From: Melioribacter roseus P3M-2
GTDB lineage: Bacteria > Bacteroidota > Ignavibacteria > Ignavibacteriales > Melioribacteraceae
DNA: 64,000 nucleotides
Assembly (NCBI RefSeq): GCF_000279145.1
Contig: NC_018178.1
Coordinates: 2,214,001 to 2,278,000, forward strand
Reading direction: 5' to 3'
Made by a program: the position numbers and the translations under genes. The notes beneath the pieces were generated by a model, which was not told the DNA's origin, searched no databases, and saw only the letters and a list, made by a program, of their open reading frames with translations. Shown piece after piece: positions 37,277 to 46,876 of the stretch (positions are counted from its first letter, which is position 1; the number at the start of each line of letters is the position of its first letter).

Positions 37277-38224
37277 ATGTCCGAAGAAAAATTACGCCTG
37301 GAAGATCTCCTGGGCGAAAAATTAGCCAACGGCGATAAAGACAAAATCGACTATGTCGCTATTATCGGAGGCGGTTTGATGGGGCGCGGAATAGCTCAAA
37401 CTATTTCGGCTGCCGGCATCGACGTTGTTATAATCGAAAAAGACGAGGAAAACTGCAAGAAATCGCAGGAAAGTCTCAAAGCCTCGATGGAAAGAGAAAT
37501 TTCCAGATGGGCGATGACGCAAAGCGAAATGAAATCGATTCTGAGCAGAATTAAATGGACTACCGACCGATCGGAAATTCCGGAATGCGATCTGGTTATT
37601 GAAGCCGTCGACGAAAATTACGAACTGAAAAAACAGATTTTCAAAGAACTCGACGAAATAGCAAAACCCGATACGATTTTTATCTCGAATACCTCTACGC
37701 TCAGTTTGACTAAGATTGCCGAAGTTACAAAGAGACCCGATAAGATTATCGGTATGCACTTTTTGAATCCCGTTCCGAAAGTTCCGTTGGTCGAATTGGT
37801 GCGCGCGCTCGAGACTTCCGACAGGACGGTCGAGATTATAAAAAAATTTGCAGCGCGAATCGGTAAAACTCCTGTACAGGTATACGAGTATCCCGGTTTC
37901 GTAACAACGCGCGCAATCGTTCCTTTGCTGAACGAGGCGATGTACATTCTACTCGAAGGTATTGCATCGGCGCAGGATATCGACACGGCAATGAAATTGG
38001 GCTACAATTTTAAGATGGGTCCTCTCGAAATGGCAGATACCATGGGACTGGACGAAGTCCTTGCCTGGATGGAAACTTTATGGCACAGCCTGGGCGAACC
38101 GCGTTACAGACCGTGCCCGATTCTGCGAAAACTCGTACGGGAAAGAAAGCTCGGCAAGAAAACAGGCGAAGGTTTCTTTAAATACGACGCCGACGGAAAA
38201 ATAATTACTTCAACGATGCAATAG
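37277..38224 (+). CDS. hbd: 3-hydroxyacyl-CoA dehydrogenase
   Basis: A 315-residue NAD-dependent dehydrogenase for 3-hydroxybutyryl- or other 3-hydroxyacyl-CoA. It begins with about 25 extra residues, then the nucleotide-binding IIGGGLMGRGIAQTISAAG. Other motifs are DLVIEAVDENYELKKQIF, the catalytic region FISNTSTLSLTKIA, GMHFLNPVPKVPLVELV, and the C-terminal domain with PGFVTTRAIVPLLNEAM and GEGFFKYD. It is 9 bp upstream of ackA, which suggests a fermentative or acyl-CoA/acetate context. No partner thiolase or crotonase is present. Confidence 0.9.
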   Translation: MSEEKLRLEDLLGEKLANGDKDKIDYVAIIGGGLMGRGIAQTISAAGIDVVIIEKDEENCKKSQESLKASMEREISRWAMTQSEMKSILSRIKWTTDRSEIPECDLVIEAVDENYELKKQIFKELDEIAKPDTIFISNTSTLSLTKIAEVTKRPDKIIGMHFLNPVPKVPLVELVRALETSDRTVEIIKKFAARIGKTPVQVYEYPGFVTTRAIVPLLNEAMYILLEGIASAQDIDTAMKLGYNFKMGPLEMADTMGLDEVLAWMETLWHSLGEPRYRPCPILRKLVRERKLGKKTGEGFFKYDADGKIITSTMQ

Positions 38225-38233
38225 AGGTTTGAA

Positions 38234-39451
38234 ATGAAAGTTCTGGTATTAAACAGCGGAAGTTCTTCGATCAAATATCAATTCTTCGACACCGATGAGA
38301 AAATAGCCCTTGCCAAAGGAATGGTTGAACGAATCGGAATGTCGAGCGCGGTATTGACGCATACGCCCCACGGAAAAGAGAAGATAAGAATTGTGGGCGA
38401 AATTCTGGACCATTCGATTGCCATTGAATATGTAATTGCAGTATTGCTCAGTCCTAATCACGGCGTAATTAAAGATAAGAAAGAGATCGACGCGGTAGGC
38501 CACAGAGTGGTTCACGGCGGCGAAACTTTTTCCGGCTCGGTTCTAATTACCGATCAGGTGATGAACGCTATTAAAGAAAATATCGAACTGGCGCCGCTCC
38601 ACAATCCCCCGAATATCAAAGGAATTAATGCAACCAAAGAACAACTTCCTAATGTGCCTCAGGTTGCGGTATTCGATACTGCATTCCACGTTCAAATGCC
38701 TCCGAAAGCCTTTTTGTACGGCATTCCATATGAATTGTACCGAAAGTATAAAATCAGACGATACGGATTTCACGGAACTTCGCATCGTTACGTATCGGAA
38801 AGAGCCGCGGCTCTCTTGAATCGTCCTATTGAAGAATTGAAAATAATTACCGCTCATTTGGGTAACGGATGCTCAATGGCGGCGGTCGATTGCGGTAAAT
38901 CGGTCGATACTACTATGGGCTTCACCCCGCTCGAAGGCCTCTTAATGGGAACGAGAAGCGGCGATATGGATCCGTCCGTTATTCTCTATATTATGGGCAA
39001 GGAAGGTCTGTCTATTTCCGAAGCAAATACATTATTGAACAAGCACAGCGGATTGATCGGTTTGAGCGGCGAAAGCAGCGATATGAGAGAAATTGAAAAC
39101 GCCGTGCTCGAAGGGAATAAAAAAGCCAAAAATGCTTTCGACGTATTTACATACAGGATCAAAAAATATATCGGCGCATATGCCGCTGCAATGGGCGGCT
39201 TGGATGCGGTAGTCTTTACGGGAGGCATCGGCGAAAATTCCGATATGGTAAGAAGAGACGTCTGCGCCAATATGGAATTCCTCGGTATTAAACTCGACGA
39301 AAATCTGAACCAAAATCCCAAAGGAGAGGCTGTTATATCGTCCGAGGATTCGGAAGTAAAAGTATTGCGCATACCGACAAATGAAGAATTGGTTATAGCG
39401 CTCGACACGGAAAAAATTGTAAGAGAACAGTTAAATAACCTCCCCTCTTAA
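38234..39451 (+). CDS. ackA: Acetate kinase
   Basis: Interconverts acetyl phosphate and acetate with ATP. The 405-residue protein has the family signatures VLNSGSSSIKYQFFD at the start, GHRVVHGGETF, VAVFDTAFH, YGFHGTSHRYVSERA, THLGNGCSM-like AHLGNGCSMAAV, MGTRSGDMDPS and VFTGGIGENSDMVR. It probably forms an operon with hbd and is closed by a strong terminator. No pta or pduL is in the window. Confidence 0.97.
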   Translation: MKVLVLNSGSSSIKYQFFDTDEKIALAKGMVERIGMSSAVLTHTPHGKEKIRIVGEILDHSIAIEYVIAVLLSPNHGVIKDKKEIDAVGHRVVHGGETFSGSVLITDQVMNAIKENIELAPLHNPPNIKGINATKEQLPNVPQVAVFDTAFHVQMPPKAFLYGIPYELYRKYKIRRYGFHGTSHRYVSERAAALLNRPIEELKIITAHLGNGCSMAAVDCGKSVDTTMGFTPLEGLLMGTRSGDMDPSVILYIMGKEGLSISEANTLLNKHSGLIGLSGESSDMREIENAVLEGNKKAKNAFDVFTYRIKKYIGAYAAAMGGLDAVVFTGGIGENSDMVRRDVCANMEFLGIKLDENLNQNPKGEAVISSEDSEVKVLRIPTNEELVIALDTEKIVREQLNNLPS

Positions 39452-39508
39452 AACGGTTTCCTCGGTATGAGGAATTCTTCATAGCATAGCCTCCTTAATT
39501 TGTTAAAT

Positions 39509-39537
39509 GCAGGCTCTTACGAGCCTGCTATTTTTTT
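39509..39537 (+). terminator. Rho-independent terminator after ackA
   Basis: GCAGGCTC (39509-39516) pairs with GAGCCTGC (39521-39528) around TTAC, followed by a TATTTTTTT tract. Confidence 0.93.
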
Positions 39538-39596
39538 ATAATAACCGCAAATATTATCTTCGCATTAATAATTATAAATTATCCGCGAGGTGCTCA

Positions 39597-40388
39597 GTGG
39601 AATTGTTCTTGAAAGGAAAAACCGTTCTGGTTACTGCCGCCAGTATGGGAATAGGGAGAGCTACGGCAGAGTTGTTTATTAAAGAGGGATGCAAAGTCGC
39701 AATCTGCTCCCGCAATAAAGACAATTTGCTTAAAACCGTTTCCGAAATCCGGAATATTTTCAACGTAGAACCGATGTGGGTTGTATGCGATATCAACAAA
39801 AGCGAAGACATAGAAACAACGGTCAAAAAAGTAAAAGAAGAATTAGGCGATATCGACATACTCGTAAACAATTGCGGCGGTCCGACGCCGGGTTTCTTCG
39901 AAACTATAGACGATAAAAACTGGGAAGATGCTTTTCAGCAGGTGCTTATGAGCGCAGTAAGATTTACCCGGCTTGTTCTTCCGGGAATGAAAGCCAAAAA
40001 CTGGGGCAGAATAATTAATATTACTTCCCTCTCTGTCAAACAGCCGGTCAATAACCTGGTGTTGTCAAATTCATTTAGAAGCGCGGTAACCGCATTCGCA
40101 AAAACCTTGAGCAATCAGGTGGGAAAGTTTAATATAACCGTCAATAATGTAGCCCCGGGTTATACTTTGACGTCCAGACTCTATGAATTAGCCGTTGTGC
40201 GAGCCAAGGAAAGCGGAGTATCGCACGAAGAAATTTTATCTTCGATGGCAAACGACGTTCCGATGAAACGTCTCGGACGTCCGGACGAAGTTGCCTCTTT
40301 AATCGTCTATCTGGCTTCCGAACAAGCGGGCTATATTACGGGTTCCACTATCGCCGTAGACGGCGGAGTAATTAAATCGACATATTGA
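39597..40388 (+). CDS. Short-chain dehydrogenase/reductase with atypical active site
   Basis: A 263-residue SDR. The start is GTG 39597 with GCGAGG six bases upstream. It has an NAD(P) loop in AASMGIGRATAELF, DINKSEDIE, and NNCGGPTPGFF in place of NNAG. The active-site Ser is in INITSLSVKQP. Where classical members have YxxxK this protein reads SNSFRSAV, so the catalytic Tyr and Lys are replaced by Ser and Arg. A family of 3-oxoacyl-reductase-like SDRs shows the same pattern. The activity is therefore uncertain. The next gene begins 1 bp after its stop. Confidence 0.85.
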   Translation: MELFLKGKTVLVTAASMGIGRATAELFIKEGCKVAICSRNKDNLLKTVSEIRNIFNVEPMWVVCDINKSEDIETTVKKVKEELGDIDILVNNCGGPTPGFFETIDDKNWEDAFQQVLMSAVRFTRLVLPGMKAKNWGRIINITSLSVKQPVNNLVLSNSFRSAVTAFAKTLSNQVGKFNITVNNVAPGYTLTSRLYELAVVRAKESGVSHEEILSSMANDVPMKRLGRPDEVASLIVYLASEQAGYITGSTIAVDGGVIKSTY

Positions 40389-40389
40389 C

Positions 40390-41943
40390 ATGCAAAAAGA
40401 AATCGACTTAATCATACCGCCGGAAAACATCTTTAATTATGAATTTATTCGAAATGCGGCGGCCAAAGAGACCCGGACTAATATCGAAGAGATTACCCGC
40501 GTGTCGATAATAAAACGCTCGGTCGACGCACGCAGAAAAAATCCCGTCTACAGAATTAAAGCAGTTGTTTTTATCAATGAAAATCCTGCGGAAGAAACGG
40601 TCAATTTTGATTTTAAAAACGTAGAAAAAGGAAAGCGGGTAATAATTGTCGGTTTCGGACCCGCGGGTATGTTTGCAGCCTTACGATTCTTTGAACTCGG
40701 CATTAAGCCGATTATACTGGAAAGAGGCAAAGACGTGCGAAGCAGAAGAAGAGATTTAAGAGCCATACAACAATTCGGCATTGTTAATCCCGATTCCAAT
40801 TATTGCTTCGGCGAAGGAGGCGCGGGAACATACAGCGACGGTAAATTATATACGCGATCGACTAAAAGGGGAGACGTAAAAAGGATTTTAAATCTTCTCG
40901 TTTACCACGGGGCGCAATCCGAAATTCTGATTGATTCGCATCCTCACATAGGCTCAAATATTTTGCCTAAAGTAGTCTCTAACATACGCGAAACAATTCT
41001 GAAACACGGCGGCGAAATTCATTTCAACTCGCGGGTGACGGATTTTATTATCGAAAATTCGCGTATCGGAGGAGTAATTGTAAACGATGAGAAGGAATAT
41101 ATTGCAGAGGCTGTAATCTTAGCCGTAGGCCACTCTGCTAGAGATATCTATTACTTGCTCGACAAAAAGGGGATACTGATAGAATCGAAGCCATTTGCGC
41201 TAGGAGTAAGAATAGAGCACCCGCAAAATTTGATCGACAGTATACAGTATCACTCAAAAAAACGGCATCCGAATTTGCCGGCGGCAAGCTACAGTATTGC
41301 CTGCCAGGTGGATGATAAAGGCGTTTATTCTTTTTGTATGTGTCCGGGCGGTATAATCGTTCCGGCTTCTACGGCGCCGGGCGAGCTGGTGCTCAACGGT
41401 ATGAGTTTATCGAGACGCGATTCGCCGTTTGCAAATTCCGGACTTGTGGTGGCTGTGGACGAAAAAGATTGGGAGGAATATAAAAAAGCCGGAGTTTTTG
41501 CCGGATTGGAATTCCAGAAGTCGATTGAAATTGCCGCATTTGAATCCGGAGGAAAAAATCAAAAAGCGCCCGCTCAAAGAGTTATAGATTTTTTGAAGGG
41601 CAGGTCCTCGGATTCCCTGCCGCCGACGTCTTACATACCGGGCGCGGTTTCATACGACTTGAACGAATTGTTCCCCGAACGGATTAAAAAGAGTTTACGC
41701 GAGGCTCTGCTGATTTTTAATAAAAAGATGCCGGGCTTTATTTCCGCCGAAGCCCAAATTTTAGCAGCCGAAACGAGAACAAGTTCGCCGGTTCGTATTC
41801 CGAGAGACAGAACAACGTTTCGGCATTTACAGATCGAGGGTCTTTATCCCGCCGGAGAAGGAGCCGGCTATGCCGGCGGAATTGTTTCGGCCGCAATCGA
41901 CGGCGAAAAAATAGCCGAGGCGATTGCCGGCTATCTTATGTGA
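40390..41943 (+). CDS. COG2509-type FAD-dependent oxidoreductase
   Basis: A 517-residue flavoprotein. The first 85 residues form an alpha/beta domain with Arg-rich patterns (SIIKRSVDARRKN). The FAD-binding motif VGFGPAGMFAALRFFELG follows, then GEGGAGTYSDGKLYTR, the adenylate region AVGHSARD, and a C-terminal FAD motif GEGAGYAGGIVSAAIDG. This order matches the uncharacterised FAD-dependent dehydrogenases of COG2509. Substrate unknown. It follows the SDR gene by 1 bp. Confidence 0.88.
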   Translation: MQKEIDLIIPPENIFNYEFIRNAAAKETRTNIEEITRVSIIKRSVDARRKNPVYRIKAVVFINENPAEETVNFDFKNVEKGKRVIIVGFGPAGMFAALRFFELGIKPIILERGKDVRSRRRDLRAIQQFGIVNPDSNYCFGEGGAGTYSDGKLYTRSTKRGDVKRILNLLVYHGAQSEILIDSHPHIGSNILPKVVSNIRETILKHGGEIHFNSRVTDFIIENSRIGGVIVNDEKEYIAEAVILAVGHSARDIYYLLDKKGILIESKPFALGVRIEHPQNLIDSIQYHSKKRHPNLPAASYSIACQVDDKGVYSFCMCPGGIIVPASTAPGELVLNGMSLSRRDSPFANSGLVVAVDEKDWEEYKKAGVFAGLEFQKSIEIAAFESGGKNQKAPAQRVIDFLKGRSSDSLPPTSYIPGAVSYDLNELFPERIKKSLREALLIFNKKMPGFISAEAQILAAETRTSSPVRIPRDRTTFRHLQIEGLYPAGEGAGYAGGIVSAAIDGEKIAEAIAGYLM

Positions 41944-42012
41944 AAATTCTTTTTTGATTAAAATTCAATTTTATTTATTTTGTTGCCAGAGGGATTCTAA
42001 TTATAAACTTAG

Positions 42013-42462
42013 ATGATGATTGATAAAGAATCATATAATCTGACAGGAGCTCTGCTTGCGGTATTCGATAATATTATTCTGACGGCTTTGTTTATTGCGA
42101 GATTATACAGGCGCCCGAAAACGGAATATATTCTCGGCGTTCTATTTCTATTCTCATGTTTCCCCGCATTATTTCTGCTTATAAAAGCTCATTTATTCAA
42201 TAGACCGTTTATCTATCATCTTCAGTTGATATTGCTGTGTCTGTTCATCATTGTCGAATTTTTATTGGATTATTTATTGAAGATCGATTTCAGGAAAAAT
42301 AAAATTATAACGACACCTTATGTTGCGTTATCTTATGCCGCGCTTGGCGGAATGACCGGAGCGGCGTCGTATACGGGTATGAAATGGTTGATATTATCGG
42401 CTGTTACTTTTTTGTCGGTCGTCTTTCTCAGTTTATACGTTCATATTAAAACGGGATTATAA
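42013..42462 (+). CDS. Hypothetical four-helix membrane protein
   Basis: A 149-residue protein with about four transmembrane segments (LLAVFDNIILTALFIARLY, YILGVLFLFSCFPALFLLI, YHLQLILLCLFIIVEFLL, and two C-terminal segments with IILSAVTFLSVVFLSLYV character). It starts with ATG at 42013 followed by a second ATG. I do not recognise the family. It precedes the NTF2-like gene by 15 bp. Confidence 0.65.
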   Translation: MMIDKESYNLTGALLAVFDNIILTALFIARLYRRPKTEYILGVLFLFSCFPALFLLIKAHLFNRPFIYHLQLILLCLFIIVEFLLDYLLKIDFRKNKIITTPYVALSYAALGGMTGAASYTGMKWLILSAVTFLSVVFLSLYVHIKTGL

Positions 42463-42477
42463 AATAGGGAATGCCGC

Positions 42478-42822
42478 ATGGAAGCGATTGAAGTCGTTAA
42501 AGAATGGGTGAAACTTTTCAATAAAGCAGACGCGGGCGGATTGTCGGAGCTCTACAGCGAAGACGCTGTTAATTACCAAATCCCAAATGAACCGGTCGAA
42601 GGCAAAAGCGCAATCAGGGATATGTTTAAGAAAGAATTTGCCGAAGCCGAGATGGTCTGCATTGTGGAGAATCTGCTTCAGGACGGAAATTGGGCTGCGC
42701 TTGAATGGCGCGATCCGCTGGGGTTGAGAGGGTGCGGATTCTTTTACATCGAGGACGGTAAAATAAAACTTCAAAGAGGGTATTGGGATAAGCTGAGCTT
42801 TATGAAAACACACAATAAATAA
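42478..42822 (+). CDS. NTF2-like/SnoaL-fold protein
   Basis: A 114-residue protein with the cystatin-like alpha+beta fold pattern of the NTF2/SnoaL superfamily: an N-terminal helix with WVKLFNKADAGGLSELYSEDAV, then VEGKSAIRDMFKKEF, and strands including WAALEWRDP and GCGFFYIEDGKI. Such proteins act as isomerases, hydrolases or binding domains. The specific function cannot be deduced. Confidence 0.8.
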   Translation: MEAIEVVKEWVKLFNKADAGGLSELYSEDAVNYQIPNEPVEGKSAIRDMFKKEFAEAEMVCIVENLLQDGNWAALEWRDPLGLRGCGFFYIEDGKIKLQRGYWDKLSFMKTHNK

Positions 42823-42929
42823 ATTCGCTTTAACGAGGGTACAAGACATAGTTAGAAGCAATTACTCGATTATTATATATTCTAATTCTTCTTAATTAGC
42901 CATATAAATCAACAAACAAAGAGGGACGC

Positions 42930-43463
42930 ATGAAACCAACAGCAATCTTTTTTTTGACGCTTCTGATATCCGGAACTCTTCAGGCGCAATCTCCGGTCGG
43001 GCAAGGCACATACACGCTAAACGGTTCCATATCGTACGAAAGCAGAACTAATGACGGCAGCACCTTTAATCAATTTCGTTTCGAGCCGCAAATCGGATAT
43101 TTCTTCGTCGATAATTTATATACCGCAATTTCATTGACTTATTTTCATTACGGATTTGAAAGCAATTCTGACAATTATTACGGTTTCGGTCCGGCGATTC
43201 GGTATTATTTCGATTTAAGCAAAAAATTAAAACCATATCTCGGAGCTGGGATGACTTATATGGAAATGAAAAACGGCTCGTCTTCAAACTATACTGAAAT
43301 CAAGTTCTCGGGCGGAGCTGATTATTTTATTACCAATTATTTTGCAATTGAAACTGCGATAAATTACAGTAGGATTAAATTGGGGGAATCGAACTTATAT
43401 TCCGGAAATGACGTAACCAAAATAATAAATTTCAGTATCGGAGTGAATTTCTTTATTCATTGA
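42930..43463 (+). CDS. Small outer-membrane beta-barrel protein
   Basis: A 177-residue protein with a signal peptide (AIFFLTLLISGTLQAQS) and about eight amphipathic beta strands of the OmpX/OMP_b-brl type (FEPQIGYFFVDNLYTAISLTYF, LKPYLGAGMTYMEM, FAIETAINYSRIKLG). It ends in NFSIGVNFFIH. The function is unknown. A weak hairpin terminator follows. Confidence 0.8.
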   Translation: MKPTAIFFLTLLISGTLQAQSPVGQGTYTLNGSISYESRTNDGSTFNQFRFEPQIGYFFVDNLYTAISLTYFHYGFESNSDNYYGFGPAIRYYFDLSKKLKPYLGAGMTYMEMKNGSSSNYTEIKFSGGADYFITNYFAIETAINYSRIKLGESNLYSGNDVTKIINFSIGVNFFIH

Positions 43464-43482
43464 CGATTAAGCGAATACCGAC

Positions 43483-43512
43483 AGGCTGCTCTCAGTTACG
43501 GGCAGCCTTTAA
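43483..43512 (+). terminator. Weak hairpin terminator after barrel gene
   Basis: AGGCTGC (43483-43489) pairs with GCAGCCT (43502-43508) with a 12-base loop and a short TTTAAAT tail. Confidence 0.6.
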
Positions 43513-43577
43513 ATATTCTAAAAGAGAAAAAATATACGTAATTTAATTTGTCACAACCTCCCTTGAATCAATCCAAA

Positions 43578-43608
43578 TTGTTATTCGTCTTTCATTATAG
43601 TATATTTT
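43578..43608 (+). promoter_or_regulatory. Bacteroidetes-type promoter of mutS
   Basis: TTG at 43578-43580 and TATATTTT at 43601-43608 are separated by 20 bp. The -7 box differs from TAnnTTTG in one base. The mutS ATG is 28 bp downstream. Confidence 0.55.
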
Positions 43609-43635
43609 TATCCCAAAAAATCGAGATTTACCTGT

Positions 43636-46254
43636 ATGAGCGTTACCCCGTTAATGGCTCAGTATACGAGGATAAAGAAGGAATATCCCGATACAATCCT
43701 GCTTTTCAGGATGGGGGATTTCTACGAAACGTTTGAGGAAGACGCAAAAATTGCTTCTAAGGTTTTAGGCATTACATTAACCAAACGAGCCAACGGCGCC
43801 GCAGAGGACGTTCCGCTTGCCGGTTTTCCGCACCACGCCATCGATTCGTATTTACCCAAACTGGTGCGCGCAGGCTATCGAGTGGCGGTTTGCGAACAGG
43901 TGGAAGACCCTAAACTCGCCAAAGGAATTGTAAAGCGAGAGGTAATCGAAGTGGTCACTCCGGGTGTGGCTTTCTCGGATAAATTGCTCGACCATAAAAA
44001 AAATAATTACCTGCTTTCGATTTACGGAGACGGGGAGAGATACGGACTCGCATTTTGCGACATTTCGACAGGCGAATTTCAAACTTATGAAACGGATAAA
44101 AAGCTTTTGCCCGAGCAGCTCGGACTGATTAATCCCGCTGAAATTTTAATTCCGAAAAAATTGAAGAATTTACTCGAGCCGTTAATCGGCAGGTATGCCA
44201 AAGACGCAAGAATTACGAAAATCGACGACTGGATATACGACTTCGACTATTGTCAGGATTTGATACTTAATCATTTCGAGGTCAAAACCTTGAAAGGCTT
44301 TGGAATCGAAAATATGAATCTTGCAGTGTCGGCGGCGGGAGCGGCTCTCAATTATTTGCGCGAAACCCAAAAAGCCAATCTTCCGCATATAAATCGAATA
44401 TCGGTTTATAATCCGACCGAGTACATGGCGCTCGATTACGCCACAAAAAGAAACCTCGAAATTTTATTTACGATTCAAAGCGGCGAAAGGGAAGGCTCGC
44501 TAATATCGATTCTCGATAAAACCTCCACTTCGATGGGCGGACGTCTTCTTAAACGGTGGATTACAACTCCGTTAAAAAAACTCGAACCGATACTGAAAAG
44601 ACAGGAATGCGTAGAAGAATTATTTGAGAATAAATCTCTCAGAAAAAATTTACGCGAAGAGTTAAGCGAAATCGGCGACATCGAAAGATTGATTGCCAGA
44701 GCATGCACAGGCAGAATTAATCCGAGGGAAGTAATCAATCTGAAAAATTCTCTCAAAAAAATTCATTTGATAAAACAACTGCTCGATCAATCGTCTGCCG
44801 AAACGCTTCGGCAAATAAACGACAATATGAATCCTCTTGAAGAATTGGTGGCAAAAATTGAAAACGCAATCAATGAAGAGCCTCCTGCCTCGCTCCACGA
44901 CGGCGGAGTTATTAAACCGGGATATAATCCCGAACTTGACGAATTGCGCAGTCTGGCGTTCAACGCCAAAGAATGGATTGCGAACTTGCAAAAAGAAGAA
45001 AGGCAAAAGACGGGCGTTTCTTCTTTGAAAGTCAGTTACAATAAAGTGTTCGGTTATTATATCGAAATAAGCCATGCCAATAAAGATAAAGTTCCTGCTC
45101 ATTACATCAGGAAACAAACACTCGTTAACAGCGAGCGTTATATTACTCCCGAGTTAAAAGAATACGAAGAAAAAATTCTAAATGCCCAGGATAATATCGC
45201 CAAGTTGGAATTCGAATTGTTCGAACAGATCAGATACCAGATTGCTGCGGCTACCGAGCGGGTACAGACGAACGCCCGCTTGATTGCAATGCTCGATTGT
45301 TTCCTCTCGTTTGCAGAATGCGCGGAGCAGTACAATTACGTCAAACCGACGGTCGACGACTCCGATGTTATCGACATAGTTGACGGCAGGCATCCGGTAG
45401 TGGAACAGATTTTGCCTCCCGGCGAAAAATTTACTCCCAACAGTTGTCGTTTATCTTCTTCGGAAGACCAGATAATAATTCTAACCGGTCCGAATATGGC
45501 GGGAAAGTCGGTTTATTTGAGGCAGATCGGTTTAATCGTACTGATGGCGCAAATCGGTTCTTACGTCCCCGCAAAAGAAGCGCGAATCGGTATAGTCGAC
45601 AGAATTTTTACGCGTGTCGGAGCCAGCGATAACATAACGACGGGAGAAAGTACGTTTTTAGTCGAAATGCAGGAAGCCGCAAATATTTTGAACAATGCTA
45701 CAAATAAAAGTCTCATTCTGCTCGATGAAATAGGAAGAGGTACGAGCACCTTCGACGGCATTTCGATTGCATGGGCTATTACGGAATATTTGCACGAAAA
45801 TCCTGAAATTGCCGCAAAGACTCTCTTCGCCACGCATTATCACGAGTTGAACGAAATGGCGGAGATTTTTCCCAGAATAAAAAATTATAAAGTCGATGTG
45901 AGAGAGTACGGCGATAAAGTTATCTTTCTGCATAAAGTCAAACCGGGCGGCGCAGACCACAGTTACGGAATTCAGGTGGCGCAGATGGCGGGATTGCCGG
46001 TTTACGTAACAAACCGCGCCAAAGAAATTCTGCTCAATCTCGAGAGTAAAGAGCTGACTCCTTATGAAATTAAAAAAGAAAAAATTTCCCGCATCAGAAA
46101 AAACGACGAAATGCAAATAAGTCTCTTTGAAATGAAAGACGAAGAATTGCGTAAAGAAATTGAAGACTTGCCGATCGATTCTATTACGCCGATTGAGGCG
46201 CTCAACAAATTGAACGAATTAAAAAGAAAAATTAAAGAAGAGAAAAAAACATGA
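43636..46254 (+). CDS. mutS: DNA mismatch repair protein MutS
   Basis: Recognises mismatches and starts repair. The 872-residue length is normal. The N-terminal mismatch-binding motif is GDFYETFEEDAK (Phe-x-Glu type). The ATPase domain has Walker A GPNMAGKSVYLRQ, LVEMQEAA, Walker B LILLDEIGRGTSTFDG, and ATHYHELNEM. A C-terminal helix-turn-helix dimer region follows. It overlaps the downstream lipoprotein gene by 4 bp. Confidence 0.97.
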   Translation: MSVTPLMAQYTRIKKEYPDTILLFRMGDFYETFEEDAKIASKVLGITLTKRANGAAEDVPLAGFPHHAIDSYLPKLVRAGYRVAVCEQVEDPKLAKGIVKREVIEVVTPGVAFSDKLLDHKKNNYLLSIYGDGERYGLAFCDISTGEFQTYETDKKLLPEQLGLINPAEILIPKKLKNLLEPLIGRYAKDARITKIDDWIYDFDYCQDLILNHFEVKTLKGFGIENMNLAVSAAGAALNYLRETQKANLPHINRISVYNPTEYMALDYATKRNLEILFTIQSGEREGSLISILDKTSTSMGGRLLKRWITTPLKKLEPILKRQECVEELFENKSLRKNLREELSEIGDIERLIARACTGRINPREVINLKNSLKKIHLIKQLLDQSSAETLRQINDNMNPLEELVAKIENAINEEPPASLHDGGVIKPGYNPELDELRSLAFNAKEWIANLQKEERQKTGVSSLKVSYNKVFGYYIEISHANKDKVPAHYIRKQTLVNSERYITPELKEYEEKILNAQDNIAKLEFELFEQIRYQIAAATERVQTNARLIAMLDCFLSFAECAEQYNYVKPTVDDSDVIDIVDGRHPVVEQILPPGEKFTPNSCRLSSSEDQIIILTGPNMAGKSVYLRQIGLIVLMAQIGSYVPAKEARIGIVDRIFTRVGASDNITTGESTFLVEMQEAANILNNATNKSLILLDEIGRGTSTFDGISIAWAITEYLHENPEIAAKTLFATHYHELNEMAEIFPRIKNYKVDVREYGDKVIFLHKVKPGGADHSYGIQVAQMAGLPVYVTNRAKEILLNLESKELTPYEIKKEKISRIRKNDEMQISLFEMKDEELRKEIEDLPIDSITPIEALNKLNELKRKIKEEKKT

Positions 46255-46862
46255 AACTACTTTATTACGTATTGTTTTTGTCCGTTTTTATTATCTCGTG
46301 TTCGGATAAATTATCGCCCGAAGAAACGGCGTACATAAAGAAAATTGAAGAACATCGCGGGCAAGTTAACGAATTTATGAAATCGGACCCCCGCTCACCG
46401 TTTAATTTCAAAAATAAAGTGGAATTTCACGAACTGAATTATTTCGATGTAAATCCAGAATTCGTTTTCAAAAGTAAATTGTATGAATATCCGGAAAAAG
46501 ATACGGTTATAATATACGGAACTAAAGGAGAGCCGAGGGAAACGATTAAATACGGTTATGTGAAATTTCACTACGGAGGAGAAGAATATAAAGTAAATGT
46601 ATACGAATCGACCGGAAGCGACGGGACAAAATATTATTCAATCTGGTTCACTGATAAAACTACGAACAAAGAATCCTATGGGGTGGGCAGATATCTCGAT
46701 TTTGAAAAACAGGATGATCCGAATTATATTTACACTATCGATTTTAATCTTGCTTATAACCCGTATTGCGCGTACAACCCGAATTATTCCTGTGCAATAC
46801 CTTCGAAGGAAGATTATATTCCGTTGGAAATAAGGGCGGGCGAAAAAAAATTTCATAATTAA
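46251..46862 (+). CDS. DUF1684-family lipoprotein
   Basis: A 203-residue protein with a lipoprotein signal (LLYYVLFLSVFIISC). The C-terminal signature IDFNLAYNPYCAYNPNYSCAIP followed by ENxxP-like and IRAGEK is characteristic of DUF1684. Family function is unknown; a hydrolase or metal-binding role has been suggested from the conserved Cys pair, but this is not established. It overlaps mutS by 4 bp and precedes the DAHP synthase gene by 14 bp. Confidence 0.85.
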   Translation: MKLLYYVLFLSVFIISCSDKLSPEETAYIKKIEEHRGQVNEFMKSDPRSPFNFKNKVEFHELNYFDVNPEFVFKSKLYEYPEKDTVIIYGTKGEPRETIKYGYVKFHYGGEEYKVNVYESTGSDGTKYYSIWFTDKTTNKESYGVGRYLDFEKQDDPNYIYTIDFNLAYNPYCAYNPNYSCAIPSKEDYIPLEIRAGEKKFHN

Positions 46863-46876
46863 GGAGGTAATTTAAA

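Noticed and set aside
37277-39451. hbd and ackA as possible microcompartment core enzymes
   Set aside because: Neither has an N- or C-terminal encapsulation-like peptide beyond a short N-terminal lead on hbd, and both are common housekeeping or fermentation genes far from the shell genes.
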